DNA of 64,000 bases, taken from NCBI GenBank assembly GCA_016708725.1, contig JADJFE010000034.1, forward strand, positions 1 to 64,000, written 5' to 3'. Positions within the stretch are counted from its first letter, which is position 1; every line of letters begins with the position of its first letter. Below, piece after piece: positions 38,201-44,101 of this stretch. A program made the position numbers and the translations under genes. Origin of the DNA: Candidatus Aalborgicola bjergmarkensis (GTDB lineage Bacteria; Pseudomonadota; Gammaproteobacteria; Burkholderiales; Burkholderiaceae_C). Below the pieces are notes generated by a model. That model saw nothing but the letters and a program-made list of their open reading frames with translations. It did no database searches and was not told the origin of the DNA.

Positions 38201-38938
38201 GCCATCGAAGTGGCTGTCTGGCACCGCTTCATGCGTGGCGCGGTCGCTGGTAACTTCCTGCATGATCAGCTCGAATGGCTGGCAACGGAAAACTTCGCGC
38301 TGGAAGGCAATGTCGCACTGGCCGAGCGCTTGCGCAGGCGCTGTGCATCTACTGGATACGATGAACAAGCCGATACCGTTGTGCATTGGTTGACCGAGAT
38401 TGTGCACACGCCCTTGCCGGGTGTCGGTGCAACGCTACGAGAGTTGCAGCACTGCTTGCCGGAAATGGAGTTCTGGCTCCCCAGCGAGCGCCTCAAGGCG
38501 GTGGCGGTGGATGCCTTGTGCCAGCAACATCTTTTGTCGGGCCGTGCGCGCCAGGCACTGCCTGCACGTGAATTGCACGGCATGCTCATGGGTTTTGCCG
38601 ATCTGGTGTTTGAACACGCAGGACGTTACTGGGTGCTGGACTACAAATCGAACTTTCTGGGTGACAGCGCCAGCGCCTACCACCGGGACGCGCTGGAAGC
38701 GGCCATGGCCGAACACCGCTATGACGTGCAGGCCGCACTGTATATGCTGGCCTTGCACCGCTTGCTGCGCTTACGGCTGGGTTCGGACTACCTGCCGCAG
38801 GAGCATCTGGGCGGGGCGGTTTATCTGTTCTTGCGCGGCATTGATGGCCCTGAGAAGGGCGGCTATCTTGTTGCACCCTCGGTGGGGCTGCTGGATGCAC
38901 TCGATACCCTGTTGAGCGCCGAGGAGGCCAGCGTATGA
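35240..38938 (+). CDS. recB: RecBCD enzyme subunit RecB (helicase-nuclease)
   Basis: The 1232-residue protein is the 3'-5' helicase and nuclease of exonuclease V. Walker A is EASAGTGKTWTIAALY near residue 19. Other UvrD/SF1 motifs are VMTFTRAATRELSDRI, MIDEFQDTSPLQYHIF, LIGDPKQSIYGFRGADIYSY, VTVHKSKGLEYPIVFLPF and LLYVALTRARHAVWMG. The C-terminal nuclease shows GFADLVFEHAGRYWVLDYKS with catalytic Asp-Lys near 1132-1134. ATG 35240 overlaps the recC stop; an upstream in-frame GTG at 35183 lies within recC. It works with RecC and RecD in double-strand break repair and degradation of foreign linear DNA. Confidence 0.96.
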   Translation: MSTILDAATFPLWGSRLIEASAGTGKTWTIAALYVRLVLGHGTGSDPEQPVRSLRPAEILVMTFTRAATRELSDRIRRRLLQAASCFRGEIEPEVQDDLLRELLACYPEGQARDGAAWRLATAAESMDEAAVLTIDAWCQRMLREHAFDSGCLFDEELVADEQTLVREAVQDYWRQQCYPLAGDDLERVLALWGSVDALFADMRTLINQSIPAQAGVDTLAQCMQAHMQQQQAALQSLSVGWVERAQHMQDWLDAQTAPKVCDWDRKKLAPTNYRKWLGTLRQWAAAPDAGPLELTPAACARLRPEGIMEARKPAAAAIVLPDYFQQFAELLEGYAALPDHTVAMRWHAAAHIAARIDRRKRQIGSFGFADMLRRLDLALAGANGAQLRSRILMRYPVAMIDEFQDTSPLQYHIFDQIYRTQDNDPATALLLIGDPKQSIYGFRGADIYSYLQARQATQGRHYVLGTNHRSTHALVEAVNQCFGRGEERLAQGAFLFRQGASNALPFVAVQARGRAEQFQTQAGTVPAITITHDLELRSKEDSTKRFAARCAEQIVAWLNDPQAGFSRQDAPLSPFVRLQPADMAVLVRTGKEALAVQRELRLRGVASVYLSDQDSVFNSDEARDLVHWLRAVAAPLDVRLVRAGLATRTLGLSLDELALLAASDEALDARSEQLRSLHAIWQSQGVLTMLRQTLHQLNLSARWLNEPGGERRMTNFLHLCELLQAASFQLDGEQAMIRWLESQIQQAQQGSASSEEQVVRLESDADLVKVVTVHKSKGLEYPIVFLPFACSFRAVERKYTRFVNLADEEGKRELHLQFSDEQLARADQERLREDLRLLYVALTRARHAVWMGFAALKVGKSADCQTHRSAAGYLLGGPDPLEPQDYLDQLQELAAAHAQIHIQLRAAVPTSPQTALLPRAAPCALREPVQYTARFERNWSIGSFSALVRALAAPVPTLQTTASSNRIDEDEQLATIPMLPPVLAVPAIEVAVWHRFMRGAVAGNFLHDQLEWLATENFALEGNVALAERLRRRCASTGYDEQADTVVHWLTEIVHTPLPGVGATLRELQHCLPEMEFWLPSERLKAVAVDALCQQHLLSGRARQALPARELHGMLMGFADLVFEHAGRYWVLDYKSNFLGDSASAYHRDALEAAMAEHRYDVQAALYMLALHRLLRLRLGSDYLPQEHLGGAVYLFLRGIDGPEKGGYLVAPSVGLLDALDTLLSAEEASV

Positions 38939-40962
38939 ATACGGGCATGAACAACGCATTGACCGTACTGGAGACCCTGCGCCAGTGGAGTGAGACAGAG
39001 TGGTTGCGCCGCATAGACAGCGCACTGGCCGGATTTGTGGCCGAATGCGACCCTGATGCCGCGCCCGCGCTGCTGGTGGCGGTCGCCGTGCTGGCGCATA
39101 TGGAGGGTCGGGGGCACACCTGCTTGAACGTGAACCCCCTGGTGGGCGACCCTAACAGGCTGCTGGCTTGGCCAGGCGAAGCCCAGCAGGCCGTGAACGG
39201 CTTGTGGGCCACTTTGCCCCACGGTCTGGCAGACTGGCTGGCAGCGCTGCGCGCCAGTCCCGTGGTGCGCCTGATCGGGCGGGATACCGACACGGGGCAG
39301 ATGCTGGTGCTGCTGGACGACGTAGCGGAGCCGCGCCTCTACCTGCGCCGCTACTGGAATTACGAATGCCTTGTTGCGCAACACTTCTTGCAGCGTGCGG
39401 CCCGGATGCGCGCAGTGGATGGAAATGCAGCGGCACACTGGCTGGAGCGCCTTTTCCCTGATACCCCTGCTGCCGCATCCCCGGATACATCCCCAGACGG
39501 CGTGAATTGGCAAAAACTGGCGTGTGCTATCGCCTTGCGTGGGGGCTTGAGCGTCATTACCGGCGGCCCCGGAACCGGCAAAACCTACACCGCTGCGCGT
39601 TTGCTCGCCTTGCTGTTTGCGCTGGAGCCTCAGCCGGAATTGTTGCGTGTGGCGCTGGCTGCTCCTACGGGCAAGGCCGCAGCCCGACTCAAGCAGTCGA
39701 TTGACTCTTCTCTGACCGAATTGCATGCCCGGCTGGGCCAGCAACTCGATTTGCCGATGCTGACGCAACGCATAGGTGCCGCGCGCACCCTGCACGCACT
39801 GTTGGGCGCCAGACCGGATACACGGCAGTTTCGCTTCCATGCCAGCCAGCCGCTGGATGTGGATGTGCTCATCGTTGACGAGGTGTCCATGGTCCATCTG
39901 GAGATGATGGCCGCCTTGCTCGATGCCTTGCCACCCGGTGCACGGGTCATTTTTCTGGGCGACAAGGACCAGCTGGCATCGGTGGAGGCTGGCTCGGTGC
40001 TGGGGGATATTTGCCGGGATGCCGAGTCGGGCAACTACCACGCCGACACCGCCGCCTACATCGCACGGGTGGCGCGGCAAACCCTGCCGGGCGCGTACCG
40101 GGCGCCGCAAGATGGCCGCCACGCATTGGCACAGCACATCGTCATGCTGCGCGAAAGCCGCCGCTTTGGTGGCCCCATCGGGCAGCTGGCACTGGCCGTC
40201 AACCAGGGTGACGCACGTGCGGCATTGGAGCTACTACGCACTGACAGTACGCTTGCCTTGTGTGCCGACGAGAACGCGCAACCGGCGGCGGTTGTGCGTC
40301 TGGCACTAGAGGGGCGCAAGGGCAACGATGTGTGCTACCGGCAATACCTGCGCTGTCTTGCCAACCGGCCCGCCGTGCGTGATGTACGCGATGCGCAGGA
40401 TGTGCAAGTGCACACCGCCTGGGTGAAAGAAGTCCTGGGTGCGTTCGAGCGTTTTCGCTTGCTGTGCGCGGTACGTGAAGGGGACTGGGGGACGATCCGG
40501 CTCAACCGTGCGGTGGAACAGGCCATGGCGCACGCCGGACTGCTCAAGCCGCGTGGCGAATGGTATGTCGGGCGTCCGGTCATGGTCACACGCAACGACC
40601 CGATCCTGGGTGTATTTAACGGCGACATCGGAATCGCCCTGCCATCCGCCAGTGCGGACGCTGGCTTGCGTGTGTATTTTGCCGAAGGCGACCAGCTGCG
40701 TTCGGTCGGCGTCAACCGTTTGCCGTACGTGGAAACAGCCTTTGCCATGACGGTACACAAAAGCCAGGGCTCGGAGTTTGAACATACGGCGCTGGTCCTG
40801 CCCGATTACGGGGGGGCGCTTGTGAGCCGCGAACTGGTTTACACCGGCATCACACGCGCACGCCAGGCGTTCACTCTTTTGGCTGGCGCTCCAGGTTTGC
40901 TGGCGCAAGCCGTGCAGCAACGCACCCAGCGCGCCAGCGGGTTACGCAATATGCTCCTATAA
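38935..40962 (+). CDS. recD: RecBCD enzyme subunit RecD (5'-3' helicase)
   Basis: The 675-residue protein has Walker A ITGGPGTGKTYTAARLL at about 208-224, VDEVSMVHLEMMAALLDALP as Walker B, LGDKDQLASVEAGSVLGDIC as motif III, and AFAMTVHKSQGSEFEHTALV near the C-terminus. ATG 38935 overlaps the recB stop (ATGA), so all three subunits are translationally coupled. It is the last gene of the operon, and a candidate terminator follows at 41047-41090. Confidence 0.95.
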   Translation: MNTGMNNALTVLETLRQWSETEWLRRIDSALAGFVAECDPDAAPALLVAVAVLAHMEGRGHTCLNVNPLVGDPNRLLAWPGEAQQAVNGLWATLPHGLADWLAALRASPVVRLIGRDTDTGQMLVLLDDVAEPRLYLRRYWNYECLVAQHFLQRAARMRAVDGNAAAHWLERLFPDTPAAASPDTSPDGVNWQKLACAIALRGGLSVITGGPGTGKTYTAARLLALLFALEPQPELLRVALAAPTGKAAARLKQSIDSSLTELHARLGQQLDLPMLTQRIGAARTLHALLGARPDTRQFRFHASQPLDVDVLIVDEVSMVHLEMMAALLDALPPGARVIFLGDKDQLASVEAGSVLGDICRDAESGNYHADTAAYIARVARQTLPGAYRAPQDGRHALAQHIVMLRESRRFGGPIGQLALAVNQGDARAALELLRTDSTLALCADENAQPAAVVRLALEGRKGNDVCYRQYLRCLANRPAVRDVRDAQDVQVHTAWVKEVLGAFERFRLLCAVREGDWGTIRLNRAVEQAMAHAGLLKPRGEWYVGRPVMVTRNDPILGVFNGDIGIALPSASADAGLRVYFAEGDQLRSVGVNRLPYVETAFAMTVHKSQGSEFEHTALVLPDYGGALVSRELVYTGITRARQAFTLLAGAPGLLAQAVQQRTQRASGLRNMLL

Positions 40963-41010
40963 ATATAGCTGCTACCGCTTGTTACATAAGGCGTGTAGCC
41001 AGATTTACCT
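40963..41010 (+). repeat. Short interspersed repeat, copy C
   Basis: TATAGCTGCTACCGCTTGTT is followed by GTGTAGCCAGATTTACC. It follows the pattern of copies A and B with more substitutions and directly follows the recD stop. Confidence 0.45.
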
Positions 41011-41046
41011 TGAATTTTGCCCTTCAAAACGGGTCAAGTCGATGCT

Positions 41047-41090
41047 GATGCCGCCATGAGGCATCAAAACGGGCCGTTTTCGGGTTTTTT
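41047..41090 (+). terminator. Candidate terminator after recD
   Basis: Two stems lie in tandem: GATGCC/GGCATC (41047-41065, 7-base loop), then AAAACGG/CCGTTTT (41066-41080, single-base centre), followed by CGGG and six T (41085-41090). Position after the rec operon and before a new gene set fits a terminator; the tight loop of the second stem lowers confidence. Confidence 0.45.
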
Positions 41091-41092
41091 GC

Positions 41093-41143
41093 ATGGCAAA
41101 TTGGGCTGTAAGCCTTATGGGATAAGCGAGTGCAGCTATTTTA
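41093..41143 (-). repeat. Short interspersed repeat, copy D (inverted)
   Basis: On the minus strand it reads AAAATAGCTGCACTCGCTTA and then GGCTTACAGCCCAATTTGCC, the same repeat family facing copy C. The two copies flank the candidate terminator. Confidence 0.45.
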
Positions 41144-41172
41144 TCAGGAGCACTTTGGCTTGGAGTATCCCG

Positions 41173-41240
41173 GATACTGTCACAAATCCATCTCTCTCAG
41201 GTGTTTTTCCGGCTGAACTCAGGTGTTGACCTGATACTGT
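41173..41240 (+). promoter_or_regulatory. Direct and inverted repeats upstream of the chemotaxis operon
   Basis: GATACTGT occurs at 41173-41180 and 41233-41240; CTCAGGTGTT occurs at 41196-41205 and 41218-41227 (22 bases apart, two helical turns). TCAGGT and ACCTGA also form an inverted repeat at 41219-41234. They lie 65-135 bases before the first gene of the operon. No sigma-28 type promoter is evident. Confidence 0.3.
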
Positions 41241-41305
41241 TGCCTTCGGGTTGGGACTACAGTGTGTGCCACGTGGCAAATCACATGGTAATCAGGGGGG
41301 GGAAC

Positions 41306-41722
41306 GTGACCATCCGAATACTGTTGGTGGATGACAACAGGACTTTTTTGACGGCAGTCAATAATTTCCTGTTGACGCTATCTGGCGTTGAAGTTGTAGG
41401 TCAGGCGTATACAGGAAAGACTGCTTTGGCTTTGGCTGCCAAGCTGGCTCCTGATTTGGTCTTGCTGGACATCGTAATGCCTGAAATGAACGGACTGGAG
41501 GTTGCTGCTGCGCTGCGCGCAATGGCGACTCCACCCTACATCGTGTTTCTTTCCATGCACGACAGTGAGTCCTACCGTGCCGCCGCGCGCGAACTTGGCA
41601 TCTGGGGGTACGTGGGCAAGGGCGACTTCGTGCTAGATTTGATACCTTTGATTGAAAGTATCACCCATGAACTGGAAACTAGGCCTGCACGGCATCCGGT
41701 TTCTGCAGGGACACCGCTATGA
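41306..41722 (+). CDS. Single-domain response regulator
   Basis: The 138-residue receiver has acidic pair Asp9-Asp10 (ILLVDDN), phospho-acceptor Asp55 (LVLLDIVMPEMNGLEV) and Lys in GYVGKGDFV. No DNA-binding or enzymatic output domain follows; the tail is about 20 residues. GTG 41306 is chosen because a G-rich ribosome site ends 4-5 bases before it; ATG 41288 is an in-frame alternative. It is the first gene of the chemotaxis operon, overlapping the next gene by ATGA. It presumably takes phosphate from CheA or another kinase and may act as a phosphate sink or accessory CheY. Confidence 0.85.
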   Translation: MTIRILLVDDNRTFLTAVNNFLLTLSGVEVVGQAYTGKTALALAAKLAPDLVLLDIVMPEMNGLEVAAALRAMATPPYIVFLSMHDSESYRAAARELGIWGYVGKGDFVLDLIPLIESITHELETRPARHPVSAGTPL

Positions 41723-42870
41723 AACCATTGAGCCGAACCAAAGAACCTCTCTATTACCCCATTGTCCTGGCTGCGGCGGGAGCCCTGGTTATGGCATACA
41801 CCGGTGATTTCCAGTGGGATGCACTCCTTGGCGCCCTGGTTTTGATCGCGTGTGGTGTCACTGCCGGTCGATTACTGTTGGCGCGCCAGACAGATATGTT
41901 GGACACCCTTGATCGCATTGTTGCCGATCAGCAACGTTTTGGCGACGAAGTGGCCCCCGTCTGGAGTCGGCATATCGACTCGTCGCGTGAACAGATGGAA
42001 ACCGCCATTACCGAGATTTCGCTGCGTTTTGCTGGCATTGTGGACAAGCTGGGTGTGGCGGTGCGCACCGCCAATCTGGAAACCGATACGCTGTCCGGCA
42101 GTGATCACAGCCTGCTGGCCGTTATCACTCGCGCCGAGGCCGAACTCGGCAACATTGTCGAGGCGCAGCAAGCGGCTACTGCCAGCATGTTGAAAATGCT
42201 GGAAAAGGTTGAAGGGTTGAACGGTTTCACCTCTGAGTTGAAGGAAATGGCGCACGATGTTGCCAAAATTGCGCAGCAATCCACGTTGCTGTCGCTGAAC
42301 GCCGCGATTGAGGCTGCGCGTGCTGGTGATCTTGGTCGTGGCTTTGCCGTGGTGGCAAAAGAGTTCCGCATGTTGTCCAACCGGTCGGGCGAAACCGGAC
42401 GCCATATCGCGGAGAAAGTCGGCATTATCAGCTCAGCCATTGGTGAGTCGAGTAGCATGGTGCGTGAGTCGGTGCGTGAACGTGAAGACCGCGCCCAAGC
42501 CATATCCGCCACCATACACAGTGTCATTAGCGATTTCAAGAACGTTACCGGTGCGCTGGAACACTCCAGCACTTTGCTCAAAGAAGAAAGTACAGCGATT
42601 CATCGGGAAATCAGCCAGTCACTGGTCGAGTTCCAGTTTCAGGATCGGGTGGCGCAGATTTTGAATCTGGTGCGCAAGAACATTGAACATTGGCCGAATT
42701 TTCTGCAAGAACTGCAGCAAAGTTTCGAGCAGTCCGGCGTGCTTCCTCCCATGGACCCGGAAGTCTTGCTTGACGAGCTGAAAAAAACCTACGTCATGGC
42801 CGAACAGCATGTTATTCATGCCGGTGGGACCGTTGAGAAGAAAGCCGATGATGAAATTACCTTCTTTTGA
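41719..42870 (+). CDS. Membrane-anchored MCP-like protein with CheZ-like motif
   Basis: The 383-residue protein has two close hydrophobic segments at about 13-50 (YYPIVLAAAGALVMAY, LLGALVLIACGVTAG), no periplasmic sensor domain and no HAMP. Residues about 150-250 resemble an MCP signalling hairpin with STLLSLNAAIEAARAGDLGR and GFAVVAKEFRMLSNRS. After it comes LVEFQFQDRVAQILNLV, close in pattern to the catalytic helix of CheZ (QDFQDLTGQ), and the protein ends KKADDEITFF, like an acidic-aromatic CheY-binding tail. It starts inside the stop of the response regulator gene. Whether it signals to CheA, dephosphorylates CheY or both is open. Confidence 0.75.
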   Translation: MKPLSRTKEPLYYPIVLAAAGALVMAYTGDFQWDALLGALVLIACGVTAGRLLLARQTDMLDTLDRIVADQQRFGDEVAPVWSRHIDSSREQMETAITEISLRFAGIVDKLGVAVRTANLETDTLSGSDHSLLAVITRAEAELGNIVEAQQAATASMLKMLEKVEGLNGFTSELKEMAHDVAKIAQQSTLLSLNAAIEAARAGDLGRGFAVVAKEFRMLSNRSGETGRHIAEKVGIISSAIGESSSMVRESVREREDRAQAISATIHSVISDFKNVTGALEHSSTLLKEESTAIHREISQSLVEFQFQDRVAQILNLVRKNIEHWPNFLQELQQSFEQSGVLPPMDPEVLLDELKKTYVMAEQHVIHAGGTVEKKADDEITFF

Positions 42871-42897
42871 TCCCTTTGCCACTCAGGAGTGCATACG

Positions 42898-43284
42898 ATG
42901 AATATCGAATGGAAAGACAGCTATCTAGTTGGCGATGGACGCATTGATTCTCAGCACCGGCATTTGTTCAAGCTTGCCGATCTGGTGGTGAACGCGCCGG
43001 ATCAAAACGAATTTCGCCTGGCAGCCATGCAACTGTACGGTTACATGCGCACCCATTTTGCGGACGAGGAAATTCTGATGCGTACAAGCAACTATCCGGC
43101 ATACCATGAGCACCAGCAACTGCACAACGAACTGCTGACACGTTTTAATGCCATCAGCCACAGTTTTGCTCAGGGTGTGTGGAACAAGGATGAGATATTG
43201 GCATTCATGACGACATGGCTGCTGGAACACATTGGGCAGGAGGACGCAAAAATTGCGGCTTATATCCGGCAGCAGTCGCCCTAA
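42898..43284 (+). CDS. Bacteriohemerythrin
   Basis: The 128-residue single-domain hemerythrin has the di-iron ligand pattern: His in IDSQHRHLFKLAD, His and Glu in MRTHFADEEILM, His pair in YPAYHEHQQLHNE, and His with Asp in LLEHIGQEDAKI. It binds O2 reversibly in the cytoplasm. ATG 42898 is 8 bases after CAGGAG; a GTG at 42889 is in frame but lies in that site. Its place among chemotaxis genes suggests oxygen storage or oxygen sensing for aerotaxis. Confidence 0.93.
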   Translation: MNIEWKDSYLVGDGRIDSQHRHLFKLADLVVNAPDQNEFRLAAMQLYGYMRTHFADEEILMRTSNYPAYHEHQQLHNELLTRFNAISHSFAQGVWNKDEILAFMTTWLLEHIGQEDAKIAAYIRQQSP

Positions 43285-43356
43285 TCACCCTAGCCACACA
43301 CAGCTTTACCGTTTCACCTCTTTGAAAAGACAATTTAGCTACATCAGGAAAGTACC

Positions 43357-43725
43357 ATGGCAAAAACCATCATGATTGTGGATGATTCCGCTTCGATTCG
43401 CACCGTTGTTGGCATCGCGTTGCGCGGTGAAGGCTATACCGTCATTGAGGCCATCAACGGCAAGGATGCGATTGACAAACTCACCGGGCAAAAAGTCAAT
43501 TTAATCATCAGTGATGTCAACATGCCCATCATGGATGGCATCACCTTTGTGGCCAACGTCAAGAAGATGCCAGCCTACCGCTTCACGCCCATCATCATGC
43601 TCACCACCGAGTCTGACGAAGCCAAAAAGCGTGAGGGCCAGGCTGCCGGTGCCAAGGCATGGGTGGTCAAGCCCTTCAAGCCGGAGCAGATGCTGGGCGC
43701 GGTGCAAAAGCTCTGCCTTCCATAA
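43357..43725 (+). CDS. cheY: CheY-type chemotaxis response regulator
   Basis: The 122-residue receiver has Asp9/Asp10, phospho-acceptor Asp53 (IISDVNMPIMDG), Thr83 (IIMLTTES) and Lys105 (WVVKPFKPEQ). No output domain is present, as for CheY. It lies a few genes before cheA in the same operon and should be its main phospho-target, acting on the flagellar switch or, in some species, on pili. Confidence 0.9.
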   Translation: MAKTIMIVDDSASIRTVVGIALRGEGYTVIEAINGKDAIDKLTGQKVNLIISDVNMPIMDGITFVANVKKMPAYRFTPIIMLTTESDEAKKREGQAAGAKAWVVKPFKPEQMLGAVQKLCLP

Positions 43726-43752
43726 ACGCAAACAGATTCGGAGACTTTTTCC

Positions 43753-44088
43753 ATGTCACGCAAAGCTGCTCCTGCCATGACCCCCATCAACTTGCGCATC
43801 GAGGGGGAATTGGGTATTTACCGCGCCGAAGAGATCAAACGCGCCTTGATTGACCCGCTGCGTGCGGGCGTGCGGCTGGTGGTTGATCTGGCTGCCGTGA
43901 CCGAAATCGACACCTGCGGGTTGCAGCTTCTGATGCTGGCCAAACGCACGGCCCAGGCAGTAAACGCCGAGCTGCAACTGGTTGCACACAGCCCGGCGGT
44001 AGTCGAAGTGTTCGAACTGCTCAACATTGCTGCGTTCTTTGGCGACCATCTGGTCATGGAGCCAAACGCCAAGTCTAAAAAGAACTGA
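43753..44088 (+). CDS. STAS-domain protein (anti-sigma antagonist-like)
   Basis: The 111-residue protein carries a STAS fold: LRIEGELGIYRAEEIKRALI, a central LVVDLAAVTEIDTCGLQLLM and LVAHSPAVVEVFELLNI. The position usually phosphorylated as Ser is Thr in IDTCGLQ, so regulation by phosphorylation is possible. No partner kinase or anti-sigma factor is visible in the window. It sits between cheY and cheA, an arrangement known in several chemotaxis-like operons, and its role there is unclear. Confidence 0.85.
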   Translation: MSRKAAPAMTPINLRIEGELGIYRAEEIKRALIDPLRAGVRLVVDLAAVTEIDTCGLQLLMLAKRTAQAVNAELQLVAHSPAVVEVFELLNIAAFFGDHLVMEPNAKSKKN

Positions 44089-44101
44089 AGGGAAGTCTGC
44101 C

